Source of the DNA: Variovorax sp. V213
GTDB lineage: Bacteria > Pseudomonadota > Gammaproteobacteria > Burkholderiales > Burkholderiaceae_C
DNA: 64,000 nucleotides
NCBI RefSeq assembly: GCF_041154455.1
Contig: NZ_AP028664.1
Coordinates: 807,001 to 871,000, forward strand
Direction of reading: 5' to 3'
Below, piece after piece: positions 8,429 through 16,383 of the stretch. The notes below the pieces were generated by a model that worked only from the letters and a program-made list of their open reading frames with translations, had not been told where the DNA came from and did no database searches. Within the stretch, counting starts at the first letter, position 1. Every line of letters begins with the position of its first letter. A program made the translations under genes and the position numbers.

Positions 8429-9646
8429 ATGATGGACACCGGCTCGCTCTACGACCTGACCCCCATCGCCTGGCTGATGGCGGCTGGCGTGCTGATCGCG
8501 CTCGGCCCGCTGGCGTGGGTGTGGCGCCGCAACGCGGGTGCCGGGCCGGCGCGCCGGCTGCACGCGCTCACGGTGCTGACGCTTTTCCTCACCTTCGACC
8601 TCACGCTGTTCGGTGCCTTCACCCGGCTCACCGATTCGGGCCTGGGCTGCCCCGACTGGCCGGGCTGCTACGGCAACGCGAGCCCGGTCGGCGCCAGCCA
8701 CGAGATCGCCATGGCGCAGTCGGCCCAGCCGACCGGCCCGGTCACGCACAGCAAGGCCTGGGTCGAAATGGTCCACCGCTACCTGGCCACCGGCGTCGGC
8801 GTGCTCATCCTCGCGCTCGCGGGTGCCACCTGGATCGTGCGGTGGCGCCAGCGCCGCCTGCCCGTGCCGGCGAAGGGCGAGCACGCGACGCTCAGCGCTT
8901 GGTGGCCGGCGTTCACGCTGGTCTGGGTTTGCCTGCAAGGCGCATTCGGTGCGCTGACGGTGACCTGGAAGCTGTTTCCCGCCATCGTCACGCTGCACCT
9001 CTTGGGGGCCGTGGTGCTGCTGGTGCTGTTGTGCATCCAGGCGGTGCGCTACCGGCAGGCCGCCGCGGACCGCCTGCCCACGGCCGTGTCGCCGGCGCTG
9101 CGCAATGGCCTGCTCGCGACCTCGGCCTTGCTCCTGCTGCAGATCGCGCTCGGCGGCTGGGTCAGCACCAACTATGCCGTGCTGGCCTGCACCCAGTTCC
9201 CGACCTGCCAGGGCAGCTGGTGGCCGCCGATGAATTTTGCGCAGGGCTTCGAAATCTGGCGCCATCTGGGCCTGACCGGCAACGGTGCACCGCTCGATTT
9301 TTCGGCGCTCACCGCCATTCACTACGCGCATCGGCTGATGGCCTACGCCGTGTTCGCCGCGCTGGGCGTGCTCGCCTGGCAGCTGCGCCGCACCGCACCG
9401 CTGCGGCCGCAGGCCCGCTGGCTCGCGGGGCTGGCGTTGCTGCAGCTCGCCACCGGCCTGGGCAACGTGCTGCTCGGCTGGCCGCTCGTGGCCGCGGTGC
9501 TGCACACCGGCGGCGCCGCGGCGCTGGCCGTGGTGCTGACCTGGGCGCTGTGCGAGAGCCGCCGCGGGGCCGCCGCCGCAGTCGCCCACGACAGAGACAA
9601 GGCGCCCGGCGCCCCACATAACAACCAGAGGGAGGCCGCCGCGTGA
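8429..9646 (+). CDS. ctaA: Heme A synthase (COX15/CtaA family)
   Basis: Converts heme O to heme A by oxidising the C8 methyl group; an eight-helix inner-membrane protein. The 405-residue product shows the family's two cysteine pairs: C-P-D-W-P-G-C at 74-80 (after T-R-L-T-D-S-G-L) and A-C-T-Q-F-P-T-C in the second half. The histidines needed for heme are seen in E-M-V-H-R-Y, T-L-H-L-L and H-Y-A-H-R. The start can be either of two adjacent ATG codons. Its stop overlaps the start of ctaB (GTGA), so heme O and heme A synthesis are coupled. Confidence 0.95.
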   Translation: MMDTGSLYDLTPIAWLMAAGVLIALGPLAWVWRRNAGAGPARRLHALTVLTLFLTFDLTLFGAFTRLTDSGLGCPDWPGCYGNASPVGASHEIAMAQSAQPTGPVTHSKAWVEMVHRYLATGVGVLILALAGATWIVRWRQRRLPVPAKGEHATLSAWWPAFTLVWVCLQGAFGALTVTWKLFPAIVTLHLLGAVVLLVLLCIQAVRYRQAAADRLPTAVSPALRNGLLATSALLLLQIALGGWVSTNYAVLACTQFPTCQGSWWPPMNFAQGFEIWRHLGLTGNGAPLDFSALTAIHYAHRLMAYAVFAALGVLAWQLRRTAPLRPQARWLAGLALLQLATGLGNVLLGWPLVAAVLHTGGAAALAVVLTWALCESRRGAAAAVAHDRDKAPGAPHNNQREAAA

Positions 9647-10548
9647 GCACGCCGATTTCCGTGCAGCAGACAAGCACCGCCAACGTGCTGCGCCAGTTCT
9701 ACGCGCTGACCAAGCCGCGCGTGGTGCAGCTGATCGTTTTCTGCGCCCTCATCGGCATGGTGCTGGCCGTGCCGGGCCTGCCCACGTGGACCGACGTGCA
9801 GCGCGCCGTGCTGGCCTGCATCGGCATCTGGCTGGTGGCGGGGGCGGCGGCGGCGTTCAACTGCCTGGTCGAGAAGGGCATCGACGCCAAGATGAAGCGC
9901 ACCGCCTGGCGCCCCACGGCACGCGGGCAGCTCAGCGACCTGCAGGCGCTGGTGTTTTCGGCCCTGCTGTGCGTGGCCGGCTCGGCGCTGCTGTGGTTCA
10001 AGGTCAATCCGCTCACCATGTGGCTCACTTTTGCCACCTTCGTCGGCTATGCGGTGATCTACACCGTCATTCTCAAGCCGCTGACGCCGCAGAACATCGT
10101 GATCGGCGGCGCCTCGGGCGCCATGCCGCCGGTGCTGGGCTGGGCTGCGATGACGGGTGACGTGGGGCCGGAAGCACTGATCCTGTTCCTCATCATCTTC
10201 CTGTGGACGCCGCCGCACTTCTGGGCGTTGGCGCTCTACCGCGTCGAGGACTACCGCAAGGCCGGCCTGCCGATGCTGCCCGTCACGCACGGCAACGAGT
10301 TCACGCGACTGCAGGTGCTGCTCTATACCTTCATCCTGTTCGCGGCTTGCCTGATGCCTTTCATCTACGGCATGAGCGGCTGGCTCTACCTGGCGGTGGC
10401 GGTGGGCGTGAGCATCGGTTTCACGGGCTACGCCTTTGCGCTCTGGCGCAACTACTCCGACATGCTGGCGCGCAAGACCTTCCGGTTTTCGCTGATTCAC
10501 CTGAGCGTGCTGTTCGCGGCATTGCTCGTCGACCACTACCTCCGCTGA
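9643..10548 (+). CDS. ctaB: Protoheme IX farnesyltransferase (heme O synthase)
   Basis: Transfers a farnesyl group to heme B, giving heme O, the substrate of CtaA. The 301-residue UbiA-family membrane protein has about nine helices and the aspartate-rich prenyl-binding loops: N-C-L-V-E-K-G-I-D-A-K-M (N-x3-E-x3-D type) and the Y-R-V-E-D-Y-R-K loop. T-K-P-R near the N-terminus and R-T-x-x-R-P-T are family signatures. GTG 9643 follows an AGAGGGAGG ribosome site and overlaps the ctaA stop. Confidence 0.96.
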   Translation: MSTPISVQQTSTANVLRQFYALTKPRVVQLIVFCALIGMVLAVPGLPTWTDVQRAVLACIGIWLVAGAAAAFNCLVEKGIDAKMKRTAWRPTARGQLSDLQALVFSALLCVAGSALLWFKVNPLTMWLTFATFVGYAVIYTVILKPLTPQNIVIGGASGAMPPVLGWAAMTGDVGPEALILFLIIFLWTPPHFWALALYRVEDYRKAGLPMLPVTHGNEFTRLQVLLYTFILFAACLMPFIYGMSGWLYLAVAVGVSIGFTGYAFALWRNYSDMLARKTFRFSLIHLSVLFAALLVDHYLR

Positions 10549-10568
10549 TTGATCGAATGCCCGCGTCC

Positions 10569-11186
10569 ATGAACAAGCGAAATGTCCTCAAATTGATTGC
10601 CGGCGGTGCAGGATGGGCGGGCATGGCCGCAACCGTGGGCCTCGGGCTTGCGGCCTGCAGCGAGCCCAGGCCCAGCTTCAATGCGGTCGACATCACGGGC
10701 GCCGACTACGCCAAGGACTTCTCGCTGAAGGACGCCGACGGCAAGGTCCGCACCCTCGCCGACTTCAAGGGAAAGGTGGTGGTGCTGTTCTTCGGCTACG
10801 CCCAATGCCCCGACGTGTGCCCGACCACCATGACCGAAATGGCGCAGGTCAAGCAGCAGCTCGGCAGCGACGGCGACAAGCTGCAGGTGCTGTTCGTGAC
10901 GGTCGATCCGGCGCGCGACACGCCCGAAGTGCTCAAGGCCTACATGGGCGCGTTCGATCCGAGCTTCGTCGCGCTGATTCCCACGGCCGACCAGCTGGCC
11001 GCGACCGCCAAGGACTTCAAGGTCTATTTCAAGAAGGTCGAGGGCAAGACCCCCACCAGCTACTCGATGGACCATTCGGCCGCGAGCTTCGTGTACGACG
11101 CCCAGGGCCGGCTGCGGCTCTACGCCCGCTATGGCGCCGGGGTGCCGCCCATGGTGTCGGACGTGAAGGCGCTGCTCAAGTCCTGA
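10569..11186 (+). CDS. SCO1/SenC family copper chaperone lipoprotein
   Basis: Delivers copper to the CuA site of subunit II or keeps its cysteines reduced. The 205-residue product has a lipoprotein signal ending L-A-A-C (C30), then a thioredoxin fold with the copper-binding C80-P-D-V-C84 and H169 in S-M-D-H-S. Other SCO signatures are V-V-L-F-F-G-Y and F-V-T-V-D-P-A-R-D-T-P. ATG 10569 places the basic N-terminus directly before the hydrophobic stretch; ATG 10557 would add four residues. It closes the oxidase assembly run, 20 bases after ctaB. Confidence 0.93.
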   Translation: MNKRNVLKLIAGGAGWAGMAATVGLGLAACSEPRPSFNAVDITGADYAKDFSLKDADGKVRTLADFKGKVVVLFFGYAQCPDVCPTTMTEMAQVKQQLGSDGDKLQVLFVTVDPARDTPEVLKAYMGAFDPSFVALIPTADQLAATAKDFKVYFKKVEGKTPTSYSMDHSAASFVYDAQGRLRLYARYGAGVPPMVSDVKALLKS

Positions 11187-11214
11187 CTGGGGGTGGTCGC
11201 AGCCCCGCTCGCCC

Positions 11215-12054
11215 ATGGACACCGCCGTCGCCCTGGCTTCCGTCGATCACCTGAAGGCGCGCAAAGGCGCCTTCCGCATCGCGCTCATTCCGCCCGAGGT
11301 GCTGCGCGCGCTCAACGACGGCTTGCTCGAGACCGTCAACCTCAACGAATTCCTGGCGCTCGAACTGCCGCAGCTCGCGCGCAGCGTGGCGGGCCACATC
11401 GGCCTCGATCCGGCCAGCGAGCGTCTTGCCGACACGCTTGCCATGCTGGGTGCGTTCAAGCCGATGCAGCGGCACGGCCACGTTGCGCGGGCACTTTACG
11501 ACCTGGCGGCGCAGCATGCCGAGCGCGATGCCGTTGCCCATCGGCTGGCCACGCACGCGAGCGACGTCGCGCGCTGCTGGGCCGCGCAGTGGGTCACGCT
11601 CTCGGGCCTGCCGCTGGCGGCGCAGCTGGGGGCGGTGCGGCGCTTTGCCGCCGATCCGCACTTCGGCGTGCGCGAAATCGCCTGGATGGCGGTGCGCGAT
11701 GCGGTCGTCGCTTCGCTCGACGAGGCGCTGGCGCTGCTGCAGCCGTGGACGGCCGATGCCGACCCGAACATCCGCCGCTTTGCCAGCGAACTCACGCGTC
11801 CGCGCGGCGTGTGGTGCACGCAGATCGATGCGCTCAAGGCCGAACCCTGGCGCGCCTTGCCGCTGATCGAGGCCTTGCGGGCCGACGGCAACCGCTACGT
11901 GCAGAACTCGGTGGCGAACTGGCTCAATGACGCGAGCAAGACCCAGCCGGAGTGGGTCGACCGGCTCTGCACGCGCTGGCTCGATGAATCCGACACCCCA
12001 GCCACGCGGTACATCGCCAAACGGGCCCTTCGAACGCTTTCGAAGCAGGCATGA
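11215..12054 (+). CDS. HEAT-repeat DNA alkylation repair protein (AlkC-like)
   Basis: A 279-residue, helix-rich protein with repeating alpha-hairpins such as F-G-V-R-E-I-A-W-M-A-V-R and D-P-N-I-R-R-F-A-S-E. It ends A-T-R-Y-I-A-K-R-A-L-R-T-L, a HEAT pattern shared with AlkC/AlkD DNA glycosylases that remove alkylated bases. I assign it to the AlkC-like group (COG4335 type) from pattern only; a non-enzymatic HEAT protein is possible. It starts 28 bases after sco and may be its last partner, and an intrinsic terminator follows at once. The N-terminal R-K-G-A-F-R-I-A-L-I-P-P-E-V is also typical of this family. Confidence 0.7.
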   Translation: MDTAVALASVDHLKARKGAFRIALIPPEVLRALNDGLLETVNLNEFLALELPQLARSVAGHIGLDPASERLADTLAMLGAFKPMQRHGHVARALYDLAAQHAERDAVAHRLATHASDVARCWAAQWVTLSGLPLAAQLGAVRRFAADPHFGVREIAWMAVRDAVVASLDEALALLQPWTADADPNIRRFASELTRPRGVWCTQIDALKAEPWRALPLIEALRADGNRYVQNSVANWLNDASKTQPEWVDRLCTRWLDESDTPATRYIAKRALRTLSKQA

Positions 12055-12079
12055 AAAAGCCCGGCACGGCCGGGCTTTT
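12055..12079. terminator. Bidirectional intrinsic terminator
   Basis: AAAAGCCCGGC at 12055-12065, loop ACG, then GCCGGGCTTTT at 12069-12079. The perfect arms and the A/T runs on both sides can stop both the plus-strand AlkC-like transcript and the minus-strand rpoH transcript, which converge here. Confidence 0.9.
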
Positions 12080-12102
12080 CTGGGGGTGAAGAGCGGCGGG
12101 GC

Positions 12103-13044
12103 TCAGGCGTAATCGGCCAGCGCCTTCTTCATCTTCTTCATGGCCGCGACCTCGATCTGGCGAATGCGCTCGGCGCTCACGCCGTACACCGCGGCCAGGT
12201 CGTGCAGCGTCATGCCGCCCGAGCCGTCGTCGTTGACCTTGAGCCAGCGCTCTTCCACGATGCGGCGGCTGCGGTCGTCCAGCGCTTCGAGCGCGGTGGC
12301 GATGCCGTCGCTCGAAAGCCGGTCGCGCTGCTGCGACTCGAGCAGGGCGGTCGGTTCCTGCGTGGCGTCGGCCAGATAGGCGATCGGACCGAAGGCTTCA
12401 TCGCCGTCGTCCGACGGGCCCGGATCGAGCAGCACATCGCCGCCCGACAGGCGGGTTTCCATCTCCAGCACTTCTTCGGGCTTGACGTTGAGCCGGGTCG
12501 CCATTTGCGACACCTCTTCGGGGCTCAGCGTCTCGCGGTGCGTGCCGTTGTCGGCCGCGGCCGAATCGGCCTTGAAGCCCTGCTTCATCGAGCGCAGGTT
12601 GAAGAACAGCTTGCGCTGGGCCTTGGTCGTCGCGACCTTGACCATGCGCCAGTTCTTCAGGATGTACTCGTGGATCTCGGCCTTGATCCAGTGCATGGCG
12701 TAGCTCACGAGCCGCACGCCCTGATCGGGGTCGAAACGCTTCACGGCCTTCATGAGGCCGACATTGCCCTCCTGGATCAGGTCGCCGTGCGGCAGCCCGT
12801 AGCCCAGGTACTGGCGGGAAATGGAAACCACGAGGCGCAGGTGCGAGAGGATCAGCGCACCGGCCGCTTCGAGATCGTTGTGGTCGCGCAAACGGCGTGC
12901 GAAGCCCTGCTCTTCCTCGAGCGTGAGCATCGGGAGGCGGTTGGCGGCCGAAATATAAGCATCCAGGTTGCCCAGCGGCGGCACCATCGACCAGGGATTG
13001 GCGACGGCGAGCTGGTTGGCAGAGGCTCCAGACAGCATGGTCAT
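12103..13044 (-). CDS. rpoH: RNA polymerase heat-shock sigma factor sigma-32
   Basis: Directs RNA polymerase to heat-shock promoters. The 313-residue protein has sigma-70 regions 2 (G-D-L-I-Q-E-G-N-V-G-L-M-K-A at 87-100, then F-D-P and the W-I-K-A-E-I-H region), the RpoH box Q-R-K-L-F-F-N-L-R at 143-151, which marks sigma-32, and a region 4 helix-turn-helix (L-A-A-V-Y-G-V-S-A-E-R-I-R-Q-I-E). Start 13044 is decided by an AAAGGAG ribosome site at 13054-13060; an upstream in-frame ATG at 13071 lies inside the promoter. A perfect HrcA operator covers the promoter, so transcription is probably repressed by HrcA. Confidence 0.96.
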   Translation of the reverse strand: MTMLSGASANQLAVANPWSMVPPLGNLDAYISAANRLPMLTLEEEQGFARRLRDHNDLEAAGALILSHLRLVVSISRQYLGYGLPHGDLIQEGNVGLMKAVKRFDPDQGVRLVSYAMHWIKAEIHEYILKNWRMVKVATTKAQRKLFFNLRSMKQGFKADSAAADNGTHRETLSPEEVSQMATRLNVKPEEVLEMETRLSGGDVLLDPGPSDDGDEAFGPIAYLADATQEPTALLESQQRDRLSSDGIATALEALDDRSRRIVEERWLKVNDDGSGGMTLHDLAAVYGVSAERIRQIEVAAMKKMKKALADYA

Positions 13045-13069
13045 CAGGGGAAACTCCTTTGTATTGGGC

Positions 13070-13099
13070 ATATTAGCACTCGATTAGAGGGAGTGCTAA
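13070..13099 (-). promoter_or_regulatory. Predicted sigma-70 promoter of rpoH
   Basis: Reading the minus strand, TTAGCA (13099-13094) as -35, an 18-base spacer and TAATAT (13075-13070) as -10. This would start RNA close to 13063, just before the AAAGGAG ribosome site, giving a leader of under 25 bases. The -35 and -10 hexamers each match consensus at four of six positions. The whole promoter is embedded in the CIRCE palindrome. Confidence 0.55.
13073..13099. promoter_or_regulatory. Perfect CIRCE operator (HrcA binding site) upstream of rpoH
   Basis: TTAGCACTC at 13073-13081, nine spacer bases, GAGTGCTAA at 13091-13099: an exact match to the CIRCE consensus, TTAGCACTC-N9-GAGTGCTAA. CIRCE is the operator of the HrcA heat-shock repressor, which is encoded in this window at 57511-58518. 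The site is 29 bases from the rpoH start codon and overlaps the predicted promoter, so bound HrcA should block initiation. Confidence 0.93.
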
Positions 13100-13191
13100 A
13101 CCAAGGGTTCCCCCTAAGTTTCTATCGCACCGATAGGCAAAGCTGTCAGCCGGACGGGCAGTCCGGCCGGCGGCATCGTCCGACCCGAGCC

Positions 13192-13656
13192 CTACCAGCG
13201 TATACCCAGGCGCGAAAACAGCCTCGAAAGTACAAACAGGGGCCCCACCCAGAGATATTGGATGTCTTCAAAGAAAGAAGGTTTCCTGCCCTCGATCTTG
13301 TGGCCGACGAACTGGAAGATCCATGCCACTACAAAGATGGCGGCGGAAACCGGCAGTACAAGATCTCCCATGGCATGAACCACTGCCAACACCAGTGCCG
13401 TCCCGGCGAGCATGGTGGCCAGGAATACGGGGGAGCGCAGGGTGGCGTAGTACACCAGGCTGGCCGCCACGAAACCGTAAGCCACCCAGGGATGCAGCGC
13501 AAACAGCAGGCCGACGATGCTCAGCATGATGGCCGGGATCGCCACGAAGTGGATCAGCTCGTTGGTCGGATGGCGGTGGCTTTCGCCATAGTGGGCCAGC
13601 AGCCGGTCGACCTTGCGGTCGCCCGTTGCTACCGGGGCATCGGCGGTGTGCAGCAT
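13192..13656 (-). CDS. Mpo1-like (DUF962) membrane protein
   Basis: A 154-residue protein with about four membrane helices. H-Y-G-E-S-H-R-H-P-T-N-E near residues 22-33 and V-G-H-K-I-E-G-R-K-P near the C-terminus are the conserved His/Asn and H-x3-E motifs of the Mpo1/YGL010w family. The yeast member is an iron-dependent dioxygenase acting on 2-hydroxy fatty acids; bacterial substrates are not known. ATG at 13656 is fixed by a GGAG site seven bases upstream; the longer frame to 13725 lacks one. It is divergent from the response regulator and lies upstream of rpoH on the same strand, but the rpoH operator and a CCGGAC/GTCCGG hairpin at 13150-13166 separate them. Confidence 0.85.
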   Translation of the reverse strand: MLHTADAPVATGDRKVDRLLAHYGESHRHPTNELIHFVAIPAIMLSIVGLLFALHPWVAYGFVAASLVYYATLRSPVFLATMLAGTALVLAVVHAMGDLVLPVSAAIFVVAWIFQFVGHKIEGRKPSFFEDIQYLWVGPLFVLSRLFSRLGIRW

Positions 13657-13726
13657 GTTTGTCTCCAGGGCACCGTTCGTTGCGGCGAGTAACCGCATGG
13701 TGCCCCCTCCGGGAGTCGCTGGCAAG

Positions 13727-13745
13727 TGCTATAAAAATAGTAGCA
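13727..13745. repeat. AT-rich palindrome TGCTA...TAGCA
   Basis: TGCTA at 13727-13731 and TAGCA at 13741-13745 around an A-rich centre containing TATAAAAATA. It lies in the divergent gap between the Mpo1-like gene and the response regulator. A near-identical palindrome, GCTATC-AAAAA-GATAGC, sits at 43727-43743, and a related GCTAT-AATCG-ATAGC at 58674-58688. It may serve as a promoter element or be part of a dispersed repeat. Confidence 0.45.
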
Positions 13746-13821
13746 AATGCTTCCGGACCTCAGGGTCGCGGCATGACTTAGGGCACTGTTGCGCGCGCGG
13801 GGCATCGCTAAGATCGATCGC

Positions 13822-14532
13822 GTGGCCTCGCTCGAATCTTCATCCAACCCGCCGCCTTCGATCCTGGAAACCAGCCTGCCCAGCCCGCCGACCGCGATCC
13901 TGGTGGTGGACGACCACGATCTGCTGCGGCTTGGCGTGCGCGCGTTGGTGCAGGCGCAGACCGCTTCTTCGGGCGCGAGCATCGAGGTCTTCGAGGCGGG
14001 CAGTGTGGCCGATGCGCTGGCGCTCTATGAAAAGCATCGGGCGTCCATAGGTTTGGTGCTGCTGGATCTGGCGCTGCCCGATACGCACGGCTTGGGCGGA
14101 CTGGCGGAATTTCGCCTGCGTTACCCGTCCGCCCGGATCGTGGTGCTTTCAGGCACCGGCAACACATCGCTGGCACAAGGGGCGGTGGCGCTGGGCGCGA
14201 GCGCTTTTCTTCCCAAGTCGGCCGACCTGAAGGAGGTGGTGGGATTTATCCGGGCCTGCGGACTGCTCGACCAGGACGCGTCTGAAAAGGCCCCTCCCGC
14301 CACGCCGCCGAAAGCACTCGGTGGCTACGCTGAATTTGCCCACGCCAGCGCTTGGCAGGAACTCACGCCGCGCCAGATGCGGGTGCTGCAGTGGGTGCTC
14401 GAGGGCAAGGCCAACAAGGAAATTGCTCAGCTCGCGGGCCTGAGCGAGGGTACGGTGAAGAACCATGTCTCGACCATCCTGCTGCTGTTCGGTGTGCGCT
14501 CGCGCGCGCAGTTGATCAGCAGCCTGCGCTGA
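13822..14532 (+). CDS. NarL/FixJ family two-component response regulator
   Basis: A 236-residue regulator. The receiver domain (about residues 24-140) has the acidic pair V-V-D-D-H-D, the phosphoacceptor D82 in V-L-L-D-L-A-L-P-D, and the late lysine in F-L-P-K-S. A LuxR-type helix-turn-helix follows (about 170-236): L-T-P-R-Q-M-R-V-L, N-K-E-I-A, L-S-E-G-T-V-K-N-H-V. GTG 13822 is the most plausible start, with TAAGAT at 13809-13814 as a possible -10, making it almost leaderless; a TTG at 13789 would lengthen it. The partner kinase begins 11 bases after its stop. Confidence 0.88.
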   Translation: MASLESSSNPPPSILETSLPSPPTAILVVDDHDLLRLGVRALVQAQTASSGASIEVFEAGSVADALALYEKHRASIGLVLLDLALPDTHGLGGLAEFRLRYPSARIVVLSGTGNTSLAQGAVALGASAFLPKSADLKEVVGFIRACGLLDQDASEKAPPATPPKALGGYAEFAHASAWQELTPRQMRVLQWVLEGKANKEIAQLAGLSEGTVKNHVSTILLLFGVRSRAQLISSLR

Positions 14533-14543
14533 GCCCGCCGCAC

Positions 14544-16304
14544 ATGGCCGACACGCCGCTGAGCCAGCGGGTGCTCCGCGAGCACGTTGCTTCGGTGTAC
14601 TTCAACTACAACGCGACGTTCCTGGCCCGTGTCGTTTTTGTCCTGGTGCTCGGCGGGTTCATGTACCTGCAACTGGGCGACCCCATGGTGCTGCCATTCG
14701 TCGTGCTGCACTTGGCGCTGTATCTGGGCATGTATTTCACGCCGCGCTGGAGCCCGTCGGTGCCTGCGGCGGAAAGTGCCTGGTGGGCCCGCAAGATCAC
14801 CCGCATCGTGACCCTGCTCGGGTTTGCCGATGCGCTCGCGCCATGGATCTTCGTGCCTGCCGGCAACCTGCCGGTGACTGCCGCGCTGATGGTGGTGATG
14901 ATGGGCAACTGCGCCCGGGCCGTGCAATCGCTGCGGCCCCTGAAGACGGCGCTGTTCGGCCACACGCTGCCGATGATGGGCGGACTGATCGTCGCCCTGG
15001 CGTGGCAGGGCGACGCCATCCATCTCTTTCTCGCGGCCTTTGCGACGATCTATCTCGTTCTCATGCTGCGCGTCGGCGTGCAGGAGCACCGGCTGCTGGC
15101 AGATTCGCTGATCCTGCGCTTCGAAAAGGAAGCCTTGGCCGTGCGGCTGGCGGAGCAGATCGCCGCCACCGAGCGTGCCAGCGAAGAAAAAACCCGTTTC
15201 CTTGCCAGCGCCAGCCATGACCTGCGGCAGCCGCTGCACGCCATCGCGCTGTTCGGCGCCGCGCTCGAAAACGAACTGCGCGGACGTCCGGAAGGAGTCA
15301 ACGCGGAGCGCCTGATGCGCGCGGTGAACGCGCTGGGCACGTCGCTCGACACCATGCTCGACGTCTCGCGGCTCGACGCGGGCGTGGTCACGCCCGAGCT
15401 TGGGGCGGTGCAGCTCGACGCCTTGTTCTTGCCGCTCAACCACATGTTCTCGCCGCAGGCCGAGCAAAAGCAGCTGCAACTGCGCGTGCGCGCGAGCGGA
15501 TTGTGGGTGCGCAGCGATCCGCAACTGCTGCACCGCCTGCTTTCCAACCTGATCGACAACGCGCTCAAGTACACGGTGAGCGGCGGCGTGACCGTGAGGG
15601 CTCGTGCGCGCGGCGATGCGGTGTGGATCGAGGTGCGCGACACCGGTGTCGGCATCGCGCCCGAGCAGATCGGCCGCATCTTCGAAGAGTTCTACCAGGT
15701 CGGCAACCCCGGCCGGGACCGGTCGCAGGGCCTGGGTATCGGCCTGTCGATCGTGCAGCGTCTGTCGCGCCTGCTGGACCATCCGTTGCAGGTGCATTCG
15801 CGGCCGGGACGGGGCACCCATTTCCGCGTGGTGCTGCCCGCCGCCACGCCGCTGGCGGGCGCTGTCCTGCAAGGCGCCGAGGCGCATCGGCAGCCCGCCG
15901 CAGGGGCACAGACACTGCCCGGGCGCGTGCTGCTGGTTGACGACGAGGCGGAAATCCGCGAAGCCATGAGCGAACTGCTGCGCTCCTGGTCCATCGAAGT
16001 GCAGGCCGTGGCCGACGAAGCGGAGGCAGAGAAAGCCCTTGCGCGGGCGGAGGGCCAGGCGCAGCCCTTCGATCTGCTGATGTGCGACTACCGCCTGGCC
16101 GAGGGCAACGACGGGCTCGACGCCGGTCTGCGCCTTCGCCAGCGCTTCGGCACCCGCATGCCGTTGTTGCTGGTCACCGGCGAAACCGCGCCTGAACGCC
16201 TGCAGCGCGTCCGCGCGTCCGGCGTCGCCGTGCTGTTCAAGCCGGTCGACGCCGGCAAGCTGTTTCGAACCCTGAGCGAACTCGCGCCTGCCGGCGCCTC
16301 ATGA
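14544..16304 (+). CDS. Hybrid sensor histidine kinase with C-terminal receiver domain
   Basis: A 586-residue membrane kinase. Six or so hydrophobic helices fill residues 25-185 with almost no periplasmic loop. A coiled linker leads to HisKA with H225 in A-S-H-D-L-R-Q-P-L-H-A. The HATPase domain has N-L-I-D-N-A-L-K-Y (N box), D-T-G-V-G-I (G1) and G-L-G-I-G-L-S-I-V (G2). A receiver follows with L-V-D-D-E and acceptor D515 in M-C-D-Y-R-L. It is likely the partner of the regulator just upstream, possibly by phosphorelay, although no Hpt domain is seen. The signal is unknown; sensing from within the membrane is inferred. Confidence 0.9.
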   Translation: MADTPLSQRVLREHVASVYFNYNATFLARVVFVLVLGGFMYLQLGDPMVLPFVVLHLALYLGMYFTPRWSPSVPAAESAWWARKITRIVTLLGFADALAPWIFVPAGNLPVTAALMVVMMGNCARAVQSLRPLKTALFGHTLPMMGGLIVALAWQGDAIHLFLAAFATIYLVLMLRVGVQEHRLLADSLILRFEKEALAVRLAEQIAATERASEEKTRFLASASHDLRQPLHAIALFGAALENELRGRPEGVNAERLMRAVNALGTSLDTMLDVSRLDAGVVTPELGAVQLDALFLPLNHMFSPQAEQKQLQLRVRASGLWVRSDPQLLHRLLSNLIDNALKYTVSGGVTVRARARGDAVWIEVRDTGVGIAPEQIGRIFEEFYQVGNPGRDRSQGLGIGLSIVQRLSRLLDHPLQVHSRPGRGTHFRVVLPAATPLAGAVLQGAEAHRQPAAGAQTLPGRVLLVDDEAEIREAMSELLRSWSIEVQAVADEAEAEKALARAEGQAQPFDLLMCDYRLAEGNDGLDAGLRLRQRFGTRMPLLLVTGETAPERLQRVRASGVAVLFKPVDAGKLFRTLSELAPAGAS

Positions 16305-16383
16305 CTTTTGGCACTGGTGTGCCTATCGGCCGGCCTTTACCGTTGCGCGGTCTCACACACTCAACGTCTCAGGGAGAGATTTC

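Noticed and set aside
13045..13071. Longer rpoH start at 13071
   Set aside because: That ATG lies at the promoter -10, upstream of the AAAGGAG site; the start at 13044 has the correct spacing to it.
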